From NCBI RefSeq assembly GCF_011386835.1, contig NC_088795.1, positions 100,872,434-100,936,433 of the forward strand: a stretch of 64,000 nucleotides of DNA. Reading direction: 5' to 3'. The position numbers were made by a program, and so were the translations under genes. The DNA comes from Chrysemys picta bellii. Taxonomy: Eukaryota; Chordata; Testudines; Emydidae. Below, one piece after another: positions 35,576 through 46,342 of this stretch (position 1 is its first letter; the number at the start of each line of letters is the position of its first letter). The notes below the pieces were generated by a model. That model had not been told where the DNA came from. It ran no database searches and saw only the letters and a program-made list of their open reading frames with translations.

Positions 35576-36480
35576 TTCCATTGCTTACCCCAATTATGTA
35601 AACAAATATCTATAGAGTGTCTAAAACGTGTGAAATACCCATGAGGTGCTGATCTATTATTTTCAGGATGAGTAACTGTGACAGTTCTGGTAAAACTCCC
35701 TCTGCTGGACATTCACCAGGCAGCTGTGTTTGGGCTTTACACTCTACACCTGTGAGAATTTTTTTTTTTTTAGTTTCCTGACTGAGCATAGTCGAGGCAC
35801 TGCCTCAGGCTTTGGGTTTCTTGGTACGCCCTGGAGATGCAGATCTGTATTGAGCACCCTCTATTTAGAGCTGAGCCCCCGTTGGCCTCAAAACTAGTGC
35901 CAGATTCGTCAGAGGCTTAGCATACCCTTTCCCGGAGTTCCACCATGTAGGCACTCTGGCTTACACAGTTCACCTCTTCCGGGATACAAGATAGTGGAAG
36001 CAAACCATGGGCTTTGCAAATGATTCCAAAATCAATTATTCTTTTCTTCAGCCAGAACAAGAAACATACAGATCCAGACAAATCAATAAACATCTGTGTG
36101 CCATTCCCTAGCTCAATTTCCTCACCACTGTAGAGCATTCTTTGGCATTTGGCTCAGTGGCTGCTAAAGAGTCCAGGAGCCGCCTTCTCCAACTTCCCTC
36201 CTGCACTTGGCTCCACCTCTGGAACATGGCATCTCTCTGGTCTCCTCTATTTCTCTCCAAAAAGGCTGAAAGAACCTTTCTTTTATAACCTCCAGTCATC
36301 TTTGTCAGGTGACCCCAGTCAGCCTTATCAGATAATGGGGATCTCCCACCAGGTGATCTGTAGCTTAGTTACCTCTCCCTTGAGGTTCAGACTGGAAAAA
36401 GTGTTTTGCCCTGGTAGCCAACTTTGTCCATTGATGCTTTCATATGACTAGAGGACCATCAAGGTTGTAGGTGCTCCATT
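35576..36480. other. Unassigned, LTR-like texture
   Basis: TGTGACAGTTCTGG at about 35678 and a T-run near 35760 give an LTR-like impression, but termini and duplication were not found. The minus-strand open frames have no domain. Confidence 0.3.
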
Positions 36481-37244
36481 GTTAGGACTGAAGGTAAAAA
36501 ATCCATTACAATCTACATACCACCCAGACTATGCTGACAGATTGTGCCACACACTCTCAAAGAAACTGCGGAACCACCTGATCAACATCCTATACAGCAA
36601 ACAGGGAAAGATTAAGAATGAGCTCTCAAAACTCGATACTCTCATAAAAAAACAACCTTCCACACAAACTTCCTCGTGGCTGGACGTTACAAAAACTAGA
36701 TAAGCCATTTACAACACACACTTTGCTTCTCTACAAAGGAAAAAGGACACTAAACTATCACTACTACTACGTGCCACAAGGGGCCATAACAGTGGTTCCC
36801 TTAATCCACCCAGCAATATTGTTAATCTATCCAGCTATACTCTTAGCCCAGCAGAAGACTCTGTCCTGTCTCGGGGCCTCTCCTTCTGCCCCTCCACCCC
36901 CACGAACATGATGCAGTTCTGTGGTGACCTAGAATCCTATTTTTGACGTCTCCGACTCAAGGAATATTTCCAATACACCTCTGAACAGCATACTAACCCA
37001 CAGAGACCTTCCTACAACACTACAAAAAGAAGGATTCTGGGTAGACTCCTCCTGAAGGTCGAAACAACAGACTGGACTTCTACATAGAGTGCTTCCGCCG
37101 ATGTGCATGGGCTGAAATTGTGGAAAAACAGCATCACTTGCCCCATAACCTCAGCCGTGCAGAACACAGTGCTATCCACAGCCTCAGAAACAACTCTGAC
37201 CCACCATAATCAAAAAGGCTGACAAAGGAGGTGCTGTTGTCATC

Positions 37245-38911
37245 ATGAATAGGTCGGAATATGAACAAGAGGCTGCTAGGCAGCTCTCCAACACCACATT
37301 CTACAAGCTATTATTCTCTGATCCCACTGAGGGTTACCAAAAGAAACTACACCATCTGCTCAAGAAACTCCCTGAAAAAACACAAGAGCAAATCCGCACA
37401 GACACACCCCTAGAACCCGAGCAGGGTATTCTATCTGCTACCCAAGAGCCATAAACCTGGAAATCCTGGACGCCCATCATCTCCGGCATTGGCACCCTGA
37501 CAGCAGGATTATCTGGCTATGTAGACTCCCTCCTCAGGCCTTATGCTACCAGCTCTCCTAGCTATCTTCGAGACACCACTGACTTCCTGAGGAAACTACA
37601 ATCCATTGGTGATCTTCCTGAAAATGCCATCCTAGCCACTATGGATGTAGAAGCCCTCTACACCAACATTCCACACAAAGATGGACTACAAGCTGTCAGG
37701 AATAGTATCCCTGATAATGTCACGGCAAACCTGGTGGCTGAACTTTGACTTTGTCCTTACCCATAACTATTTCACATTTGGAGACAATGTATACCTTCAA
37801 ATCAGCGGCACTGCTATGGGTACCCGCATGGCCCCACAGTATGCCAACTTTTTTATGGCTGACTTAGAGCAACGCTTCCTCAGCTCTCGTCCCCTAACGC
37901 CCCTACTCTACTTGTGCTACATTGATGACATCTTCATCATCTGGACCTATGGAAAAGAAGCCCTTGAGGAATTCCACCTGGACTTCAACAATTCCCACCC
38001 CACCATCAACCTCAGCCTGGACCAGTCCACACAAGAGATCCACTTTCTGGACACTACAGTGCTAATAAGCGATGGTCACATAAACACCACGCTATACCAG
38101 AAACCTGCTGACCACTATATTTACCTACATGCCTCCAGCTTTCATTCAGACCACACCACACGATCCATTGTCTACAGCCAAGCTCTATGATACAATCACA
38201 TTTGCTCCAACCCCTCAGACAGAGACAAACACCTACAAGATCTCTATCAAGCATTCTTACAATACAATACCCACCTGCTGAAGTGAAGAAACAGATTGAC
38301 AGAGCCAGAAGAGTACCCAGAAGTTACCTACTAGAGGACAGGCCCAACAAAGAAAGTAACAGAACGCCACTAGCCGTCACCTTCAGCCCCCAACTAAAAC
38401 CTCTCCAGTGCATCATCAAGGATCTACAACCTATCCTGAAAGACGATCCATCACTCTCACAGATCTTGGGAGACAGGCCAATCCTTGCTTACAGACAGCC
38501 CCCAAACCTGAAACAAATACTCACCAGCAACCACACAACAAAAACACAAACCCAGGAACCTATCCTTGCAACAAAGTCTGTTGCCAACTCTGTCCACATA
38601 TCTATTCAGGGGATACCATCATAGGACCTAATCACATCAGCCATACTATCAGAGGCTCGTTCACCTGCACATCTACCAATGTGATATATGCCATCATGTA
38701 CCAGCAATGCCCCTCTGCCATGTACATTGGCCAAACCGGTCAGTCTGTACGTAAAAGAATAAATGGACATAAATCAGACGTCAAGAATTATAATATTCAA
38801 AAACCAGTCGGAGAACACTTCAATCTCCCTGGTCACTCGATTGCAGACCTAAAAGTCGCAATATTACAACAACAAAAACTTCAAAAACAGACTCCAACGA
38901 GAGACTGCTGA
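37245..38911 (+). pseudogene. PLE reverse transcriptase and GIY-YIG endonuclease, multiple frameshifts
   Basis: Reverse transcriptase motifs: ATMDVEALYTNIPH (about 37631-37675; first catalytic Asp), ISGTAMGTRMAPQYANFF (about 37801-37856), CYIDDIFIIW (about 37915-37945; catalytic DD), then IHFLDTTVLI. The endonuclease part reads VIYAIMYQQCPSAMYIGQTG followed by RKRINGHKSD, a degenerate GIY-YIG domain as found in Penelope-like elements. The pieces lie in different frames (37245, 37681, 38187, 38408), so at least three frameshifts separate them, and it cannot make the full protein. PLE reverse transcriptases are related to telomerase, which is family knowledge. Confidence 0.85.
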
Positions 38912-39210
38912 ATTGGAATTAATTTGCAAACTGGACACCATTAAATTAGGCCTGAATAAAGACTGTGAGTGGATAGGTCATTACACAAAGTAAAACTATT
39001 TCCCCATGTTTATTTTCCCCCCCTACTGCTCCTCACACCTTCTTGTCAACTGCTGGAAACGGGCTATTTTGATTACCACTACAAAAAGTTTTTTTTTTTC
39101 TCTCCTGCTGGTAATAGCTCACCGTAACAGATCACTCTCATTATAGTGTGTATGATAACACTTACTGTTTCATGTTCTGTGTGTGTGTATGTGTGTGTGT
39201 ATATATATCA

Positions 39211-39240
39211 TGGGTTTTAGCCCACGAAAGCTTATGCTCA
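39211..39240 (+). ncRNA. Partial hammerhead-like motif at PLE 3' end
   Basis: The sequence carries TGGG/CCCAC stem bases, GAAA (39226-39229) and GCTTATGCTC. The CTGATGA box is missing, replaced by the upstream TA run, so this copy is incomplete. Confidence 0.45.
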
Positions 39241-39285
39241 AATAAATTTGTTAGTCTCTAAGGTGCCACAAGTACTCCTGTTGTT

Positions 39286-39955
39286 ATTATTAGCCCTGTG
39301 TCACTGTGAGGCAGATAAAAAGATGATAGAATTCAGACAAGCCCCATATTCAAAATGCAGTTTGCAGTTTGACAGAGTCCCAATATCAAACAGACTTCAT
39401 AATCTGTACATATAGAGATTCCCCAAAGCACCATAGTATCATTTCAATTTAAGTATGTTTGATTCTTTCATATCTGTATTTGGTACATTTTTATAATAAA
39501 AAGGATAGTTCCCCAGTTTAAAAGTGTTATGCTCCTGATCATTTTCGACTGCCAGAAAATAGATTAGACCTTCTAGCGTACTGCTGTGATTAATTAGAGA
39601 GTATTGTAGATAATGGAAACTAGCATTTTATGAAAAGTTTTTGTAACTAACTACTGTTAATTCAGTTCATTCAGAGTACTTGTGCATTTTTAAAGCAGAT
39701 AAACTAAATAAACTGAGCAAAAACATTAGCTTTTCAGTGGGTGTGTGTGAGGGTGTGGAGGGCTTGGAGGTTTTGTCTAATGATTCATTTGCTGTCTCAT
39801 TTTATCACTGGTGCTTATTGGAATTGCATTTTTAGAGTGCCTAGGTATAACCAAAAAGTTCTGTACAAAAGTACTGTATCACATTTCCTTGAAGAAACAA
39901 TGAAGTCCTCAATAAATTGGTGACTACTCTCAAAATTGAGTATTTTCAGAAGGTG
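39286..39955. other. RELL1 intron 1, unassigned
   Basis: AT-rich, no gene recognised. A GT-rich run near 39738-39760. Confidence 0.4.
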
Positions 39956-39959
39956 GGGG

Positions 39960-40094
39960 CAGAGGTGCTTGAACAATTTTTATTGTGGGGGTGCTGAAAG
40001 CTATTCATTCAAATGTATACCCTGCATATAATGAAAACCACTTCAAGCCAGGCGGTGCGGCAGCGCCCCCAGCACCCCTAGTTCAGCACATCTG
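39960..40094. mobile_element. hAT-like MITE, 135 bp
   Basis: Left CAGAGGTGCTTGAAC, right reverse complement CAGATGTGCTGAACT. Flanks GGTGGGGG and GGTAGGGG form an 8-bp duplication with one mismatch. Confidence 0.65.
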
Positions 40095-40504
40095 GGTAGG
40101 GGAGAAAAATAAACCAAAAACTAATTGGTAGAGTCCAAAATAAATGTTCTGTGGCTTTATTTTAAAATTTGGTGTACCCCACCTGCATATCTGCTTTTCT
40201 TTCAATCAGTCCCTCCATGTTTGCTTTTATTCCTTCTTACTAATATACAGAAAACTCAAGTCTTCATTCTCATCTAAAGGAAGTGCTTCTTGCTTCTCTT
40301 CTGCTAATGATTTAATTTTTAACAGCTGTACTTCTTTAGAAAAGGAATACCATTATCAGCCACCTTTAAGCAAATCTTTTTTTTTATGTACTGCGCCTCT
40401 CATGAACTGAAGTTTTTAGGAATGTTGCTCTGGAAAAGCACTGCTCAGTGATTCTCCATCTCCAGTATATAAAGTGATATTCAGAATGATTATGACTTCG
40501 GGAA

Positions 40505-41725
40505 AATCAACCTAAGTAATAATCAGCATGGATTTATCGAGAACAAATTCTGTCAAATCAACCTAATAGCTTTCTTTGACAGAGTAAGGGAGAAGTGGTA
40601 TATCTTGACTTTAGTAAGGCTTTTGATACTGCCTCACATGACCTCATAAACAAACTAGGAAAATACAATCTAGAGGGAACTATTATAAAGTGGGTGCATA
40701 ACTGGTTGGAAAACTATTCCCAGAGAGTAGTTATCAGTGGTTCACAGTAAAGCTGGAAGGGCATATTGAGTGGGGTCCTTTAGGAATCAGTTTTGGGTTC
40801 TGTTCTGTTCAATATCTTCATCTATAATTTAGATAATGGCATAGAGAATACACTTATAAAATTTGCAGATGATATCCAGGTCAGAGGGGGTTACAAGTGT
40901 TTTGGAGGATAGGAATAAAATTCAAAATAATCTGGACAAACAGGAGAAATGGTCTGAAGTAAATAGGATTAAATTCAATAAGGACAAATGCAAAGTACTC
41001 CATTTAGGAAGGAACAATCAATTGCACACATACAAAAAGGGAAATGACTGCCTAGGAAGGAGTATTCCAGAAAGAGATCTGGGGGTTGTAGGGGATCACA
41101 AGCTAAATGAGTCAATAGTGTAATATTGTTGCCAAAAAAGCAAACATTCTGGGATGTGTAAGCAAGACATGAGTTAATTATTTTGCTCTACTCTGTGCTG
41201 ATTAGGTCTCAACTGGACTATAGTGTCCAGTTCTGGGTGCCACATTTCAGAAAAAAATGCGGACAAATTGGAGAAAGTCTACAGAAGAGCAACAAAAATG
41301 GTTAAAGGTTTAGAAAACATACTCTATGAGGGAAGATTGAAAAACTTGGGTTTGTTTGGAAAGGAGGCGACTGAGAGGGGACATAAGTTTTCAAGTACAT
41401 AAAAAATTGTTACAAAGAGGAAGGAGAAAAAATATTCTCCTTAACTTCTGAGGATAGGAGAAGCAGCAATGGGCTTAAATTGCAGCAAAGGCAGTGTAGG
41501 TTGGACATTAGGAAAAACTTCCTATTTGTCAGGGTGATTAAGCACTGGAATAAATTGCCTGGAGAGGTTGTGGAATCTCCATCCTTGGAGATTTTTAAGA
41601 GCAGGTTAGACCAGCACCTGTCAGGGATGGTCTAGTTAATATTTAGTCCTGCCATGAGTGCAGGGGACTGGACTAGACAACCTCTCGAGGTTCCTTCCAG
41701 GCAGGCCTTTGTTTCTATGGTGGTC
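40505..41725 (+). mobile_element. CR1 LINE, 3' half, old
   Basis: Frames are broken, but CR1 ORF2 patterns persist: TCAGCATGGATTTATCGAG, GACTTTAGTAAGGCTTTTGA, TTTGCAGATGATAT (the reverse-transcriptase DD box), AAAACTTCCTATTTGTCAGG and the tail GGACTGGACTAGACAACCTC. The 86-codon open frame at 40863-41123 is a surviving piece. Confidence 0.85.
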
Positions 41726-41769
41726 CATCAATGCTTGCATAAGCATTAAGTACCCCTTTCTGTTTGTCC

Positions 41770-42220
41770 TCAGAAGCAGTTTGGGGTGGGGGTCAGAATT
41801 AGGAAAAGCATCCTATCTATTGCCCTACCCTGATTGAGGAAGTCCCATTTCATCAAATCAGCTATTGTTTCGTGGACACGTCCAGTCTGACAAGCCTGTG
41901 AAGTAGGAGATGTTTAATTGTCTTACACAACTGGATGACAACAGCCTTCACTGTAGACTTTCATCAACGCCCAGTTGATTGCTCACCCACCAATAGCAAC
42001 TGGGGTTGCAAGCTTCTAGAGAACAATTACCAACCATTTCTCTACTGTCGGAGCAGCTCTTGTCTTGGTGTCTATGCACTTTAGTGCTGGGATGAGTGTG
42101 GCATACAACACCAGGAATGTGGCCTTGCACATACAAAAGTTCTGGAGCTATTGCTGATCATCCCAGATTTGCATCATGATCTAGTCCTACCACTCAGTGC
42201 TTGTAGTACAGGCCCCCAAA
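41770..42220 (-). pseudogene. Harbinger (PIF) transposase relic
   Basis: Minus-strand translation in shifting frames gives PTVEKWLVIVL then KLATPV, and further on a QGRAID-type stretch. I recognise these as degenerate forms of the VEKRVAIALWKLATP and GGAIDGTHIPILAP regions of Harbinger transposases in vertebrates. Multiple stops are present. The comparison is from memory, so the call is moderate. Confidence 0.5.
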
Positions 42221-42998
42221 ACACTGTTACACTGTGTGCAGTTTGTCAGTGAATACCTACAGTATCTGGTTAGCTGTTTTGCTATTTTCCACTCATCCTC
42301 TGTCTCGACAGTGTGGTTCTTGCAAATATGAAAAAATCCCTTACCCTGTCCTTAAAATGGGCAAGAGAAGTTCCACTGATCTGTGTGGCTTCTGGTGGTC
42401 AGGTGAAAAAACTGCAAAAAAAGTAGCCAAATGTTCACTCTCTCTGTTGAAATAGCTATGGCGTCAGTAGCAGTATTCCATAAGAACTTTTATGGGTAAA
42501 ACTTTTTCTAATTTTCTAGACAAGTCCTTAGTGGACACCACTTGCTTTCTATCAGAATTTCCCTGCTCACTTTTGTGGGAAGCTGCAATTCCAGGTTGTT
42601 GTCATGTAACATCACTATTCAGGTCCTTCAACATTCTTGTTAAAGACCTCCAGCAAAGAGGGAATAGTGAGGACCTGGTTCATGAATTTCAAATCTAAGT
42701 TACATTTACTTAATTTAATAAGAAAACTACATTTATCTAAATTGCACAAATGTTGGGAGCTCTTCTTTCTGCAGAGAAAAAACTTGCTAGAGATCTTTCA
42801 CTTTTTGCAAAAACTTCATACAATTTTTAATAGACTTGCATATCCCATATCCTCTTTTTTTCAAGCCATTTGTTCAAACACTTGCTTTTAGTTACTGCAA
42901 TAACAATGTATCTTTAACATACCTTACAGTACGGAGTATATCGTTTAAATTTTTAAATACATTTGGAATACAAATTTAAATATTTGTCCCATTCCAAG
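42221..42998. other. RELL1 intron 1, unassigned
   Basis: No gene. The open frames (62-84 codons) show no domain. Confidence 0.4.
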
Positions 42999-43038
42999 CT
43001 ATATTGCTATTTGAGTTCATACTCAGATAGCAATATAG
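42999..43038. repeat. 17-bp inverted repeat (hairpin) beside a SINE
   Basis: Arms CTATATTGCTATTTGAG (42999-43015) and CTCAGATAGCAATATAG (43022-43038) pair with one mismatch around a 6-base loop, ending where the SINE starts. Confidence 0.8.
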
Positions 43039-43222
43039 GGGGGAGGGATAGCTCAGTGGTTTGAGCATTAGCCTGCTAAACCCAGGGTTGTGAGTTTAAT
43101 CCTTGAGGGGGCCACTTAGGGATCTGGGGCAAAATCAGTACTTGGTCCTGCTAGTGAAGGCAGGGGGCTGAACTCAATGACCTTTCAAGGTCCCTTCCAG
43201 TTCTAGGAGATGGGATATCTCC
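43039..43222 (+). mobile_element. tRNA-derived SINE with CR1-type tail
   Basis: The head GGGATAGCTCAGTGGTTTGA carries an A-box-like TAGCTCAGTGG, and GGGTTGTGAGTTTAATCC (43085-43102) is B-box-like, so the 5' part derives from a tRNA. The 3' part (GGTCCTGCTAGTGAAGGCAG, CCTTTCAAGGTCCCTTCCAG) is CR1-like, implying mobilisation by CR1. Not a functional tRNA gene. Confidence 0.88.
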
Positions 43223-43594
43223 ATTAATTTAAAAAAAAATAATTTTTAAATTTACTTACAAAATATCTAAACCTAAACTGCAAAGGTTTCGTTTCGCTTG
43301 CTCCTCCTTTACACACACATGCACATGGGCTCCCTCTCTCTCAAACTTATTTACATCCAGAATTAGGTTAAAAAAATGTCATGCACTTTTGAAGGCTGAG
43401 CTGCAGCATTTCCTTTTTCCACCCCTGCTGTTGCTGATGTCACAGGACCATAAATCCAGGAATATTGCAAAATTCAAGGGAAATGAGATGTATGTGTGAA
43501 ACAAAAGGAGGAACTGGATGAATGGGATAGAAGCCAAGCATCTGAGCAGTACAAAGGAAGCTAGCAAGGTTGGCACAGGTAACTGTAGACTTAA
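43223..43594. other. RELL1 intron 1, unassigned
   Basis: A poly-A/T patch follows the SINE. No gene recognised. Confidence 0.4.
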
Positions 43595-43606
43595 CTGCTA
43601 TAGCAG

Positions 43607-43811
43607 AAAGAACAGGAGTACTTGTGGCACCTTAGAGACTGACAAATGTATTTGAGCATAAGCTTTCGTGGGCTACAGCCCACTTCATCGGATGCATGCA
43701 TGCTGTAGCGCATGAAAGCTTATGCTCAAATACATTTGTTAGTCTCTAAGGTGCCACAAATACTCCCGTTCTTTTTGCGGATACAGACTAACACGGCTGC
43801 TACTCTGAAAC
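43607..43811. mobile_element. PLE-tail insertion, head-to-head inverted, 12-bp duplication
   Basis: The left half is on the minus strand (tail plus hammerhead-like motif), and the right half repeats it on the plus strand (CATGAAAGCTTATGCTCAAA, GTGCCACAAATACTCCCGTT, GCGGATACAGACTAACACGG). The flanking duplication CTGCTATAGCAG (43595-43606 and 43812-43823) is perfect. Confidence 0.88.
43657..43691 (-). ncRNA. Hammerhead-ribozyme-like motif, near-complete
   Basis: Minus strand: CCGATGA (43691-43685), one extra A, stem GTGGG/CCCAC (43683-43679 with 43672-43668) closed by CTGTAG, GAAA (43667-43664), GC-TTAT-GC hairpin and T, then C as the predicted cleavage base. The only core deviation is U4 to C. 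Stem I looks weak. Confidence 0.55.
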
Positions 43812-43823
43812 CTGCTATAGCAG

Positions 43824-44976
43824 AGAGGCTGCCTTCATCATGCCTAGTCCATAAGTGGCTCTCAGGTATTTTGAGAGTGCTCTTGTTTTAGGCTGTTTTA
43901 GGTAGGAGAATCCACTTGCCCAGTTGTTCTCACACCTTTCTTAGTTTTCCACTGGCTGTTGGTGGGTCTTCCTAATTTAGCCATGTTACTTTCCTTCCAA
44001 ACTTCAAAATTATTTGGGGGGATGGGACAGGGAGAAAAGAGGGATGATAGAGGAAAGGAAAGAATTCCCACATTCTCTGCAATATTTAATATCTTTAGGT
44101 AAGGCAGACCTACAAACTGATCTGCCTGTGATTTAGTAGCAGGAGCAGACGCTATGTAGAAAGAATTTGGAGTACTCGAATAGTATTGCACAGATAAAAC
44201 CAAAATTGGTCTCTTAATCAAAATGAGCCATATGCAGTAAAATCTGAAACATTGACTGCTGTCTTTAAAACATTTGCATGTATTTCCTATTCCAGAAAGG
44301 CCATCTGCCTCTACATCCATACCAGTAAACTTTTTTATTCAGCTGATTAGTGAAACTTTTGTGAGAGTTTAAATGTCAGTATAGAACAGATCAGTTCTTG
44401 GTACAAGCTGTGCTTTTTTACTTCAGATTTAGAAGATTTTATATTCTAGAATCTTTTTAGAAATCAACAAATCTTAATGGAGTTTAGGGGTGTGCGTATT
44501 ATTTTAAGTAGCAAGTCATTAAAGGTGACTAATTGCTTTCACTTTAACAGCCGCTGTGCATGTATGACACCCTGATTTCGTAAACCATTTAGCACATTTT
44601 GTATTCCATAAGGTACAGAGAGCAGATTAGACAAAGTCTGTACATAAAATCTTCACTTGGTATAAGCAAATAATGGATGTAAACTTTTTTCACTGAGAAG
44701 CATTTAAAGTTACAGGTTGGTCCAAACTGTGTGCCAATATTATGGGGAGGAAATAAAAACTAACTTTTAAGTAATCGTATTGAAGTTCAGTTAAACAAGA
44801 TAATTTTCACCTTGTTGATATGTATGAGGTGAAAATTGAGGAGGAAGAGTAAAAGATGTTACTTCTACTGTAAAAGCCTCCTTATATGTCTTGTAGCACC
44901 CCAGTATGGGAAGAACAGGTTGCCTCTCCTAAATTTGGTGATATATATTTTTCCCATTACAAGGGTCTGTGTTAAA
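43824..44976. other. RELL1 intron 1, unassigned AT-rich
   Basis: The 140-codon minus-strand open frame at 43898-44320 has no recognised domain. No other signal. Confidence 0.35.
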
Positions 44977-45291
44977 CATAGGCTCCAGGGCTAGAGCACC
45001 CATGATAAAAAATAGTGGGTACTCAGCAGCCACCCCCAATCAGTTGTTTTGTGGGCCTCTCAGATCAGCTCCTCCCCTTACCCCCCCCTGCACCTCCCAC
45101 CTGCCGCTGATCAGCTGTTCAACGGTGGGAGGGAGGTGCTGGGGGGAGGGGAGGAGCAGGAAGAGGCGGAGCGAGGGCAGGGCATGCTCAGGAGTGTTGG
45201 GGCAGAGCGAGGGCAGGATGAGGGTGGAGACTTGGGGGACGGGATGGACGGGGGGTGGAGCACCCCCAGGGAAAGCTGAAAGTTGGCATCT
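44977..45291. repeat. GC-rich hAT-like MITE, termini degraded
   Basis: The left CATAGGCTCCAGGGC and right AAGTTGGCATC regions, with paired GAGCACCC blocks (44994 and 45258), suggest a non-autonomous hAT-type element. The GC-rich interior yields spurious open frames on both strands. Confidence 0.45.
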
Positions 45292-45654
45292 TTGGTGCTA
45301 CATCCAGTTTCCACTCAGATAGGGAAGATATGGATCCTTCCAGTATCTCAATTTTTTTTTTTTATGGAAGATAAGAACTGTAAGGGTCCTATTTTTAAAG
45401 TGGTGTCAGGTTATCCTCGTCGGTGCTCGTTTCGCCATCTGTAAAACAGAGAATACCTACTTGTTATAGGGGTTTGTGGCTTAATTCATCAATGGACCTG
45501 GATCCATCAGTGGAAAGACTCCTATTGACTTCAGTGATCTTAGGGTCAGGCTCATAATTCACCCAATCCTTTGAGAGCCTAAAGTCAGAGCTGCTTGGAA
45601 GTGCAAAGTATTATCTAGAACTGTGCTTCATAACCATTTATTTATTTTACGTAG

Positions 45655-45897
45655 GAAATCAAGATTTTCCTAATGTTTTGGCAAGCCATAGTTTAGAAAG
45701 TACTACAACGCACGCTGTCGGTGATCGCACAGGAAGTGGTATGCATCCAGAATATCTTGCTTATGGGTTGGTTCCTGTCTTTTTCATCATGGGCCTTTTG
45801 GGGATCCTCATCTGTCACGTGCTTCAGAAAAAAGGGTATCGGTGTACAACAGAGGCCGAGCAAGAAATTGAAGAGGAAAAACTTCAAGAAAAGATAG
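45655..45897 (+). CDS. RELL1: RELL1 coding exon 2 (transmembrane segment)
   Basis: The acceptor ends TTTTACGTAG and the donor is GTAAGT. The 243-nt exon enters and leaves in phase 1. It encodes a Ser/Thr-rich stalk (about residues 33-62), then HPEYLAYGLVPVFF and a single hydrophobic span (about 66-88), then KKGYRCTTEAEQEIEEEK in the cytoplasmic part. This closely matches human RELL1 as I recall it, which identifies the gene. The basic residues just after the span fit a type I orientation. The preceding intron is about 20.5 kb. Confidence 0.93.
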
Positions 45898-46169
45898 GTA
45901 AGTAATGTCAATGTCTTTTTGTTAATTTGTATGCGGTATGTTACTAATCTGGAATGATCCCTCCCCCCACCCCCCCATAATATATATCCTCTATTAAATA
46001 GTTTAAGAACGTTGACTTAACAGACAATCAAATGGTAATTACTTTTGGCCATTCCCAACCTAACCAAGTGACCTCCATTAGGAAATTCTACCAATTCCCA
46101 ATGCCAGTCCTCTAAAATATACTTTTTGAAACCTTTTTTTGAAGGATCAAAATGTCCAAAATACTTCAT

Positions 46170-46329
46170 GGAGACAAGATGGGTGAGGTAATATCTTTTA
46201 TAGGACTAACGTCTGTTGGTAAAAGAGACATGGGCTCTTAGTGTCTCTCTTACCAACAGACGTTGTATTACCTCACCCACCTTGTGTCTCTAATATCCTG
46301 GGACAAACACGCTACAACAACACTGCATA
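46170..46329. mobile_element. Inverted short retro-insertion, second tail family
   Basis: GATGGGTGAGGTAATATC and the following CTGTTGGTAA block recur in reverse as TTACCAACAGACG and GTATTACCTCACCCACCTTG. The end GGGACAAACACGCTACAACA resembles in layout the PLE tail end. Flanks CAAAATACTTCAT (46157-46169) and CAAAATACTTTAT (46330-46342) form a 13-bp duplication with one mismatch. Confidence 0.7.
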
Positions 46330-46342
46330 CAAAATACTTTAT

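Larger units (their letters stand above)
36481..39285 (+). mobile_element. Penelope-like retroelement (PLE), decayed
   Basis: A 5'-truncated, frameshifted PLE in intron 1 of RELL1, same strand as the gene. Order: an N-terminal region (36479-36700 and onward), reverse transcriptase (about 37245-38300), a linker, a GIY-YIG-type endonuclease (about 38630-38910), then a 3' UTR with a TG/TA run and the tail GTGCCACAAGTACTCCTGTT ending near 39283. The tail is shared by the short insertions at 30361, 32231 and 43607. Confidence 0.85.

Noticed and set aside
43039..43222. Possible tRNA gene
   Set aside because: Only the head resembles a tRNA. The 3' part is a CR1-like tail, and another copy occurs at 55010-55168, so it is a SINE.
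43898..44320. 140-codon minus-strand frame
   Set aside because: No domain, no ATG context or splice support, and AT-rich intronic location.
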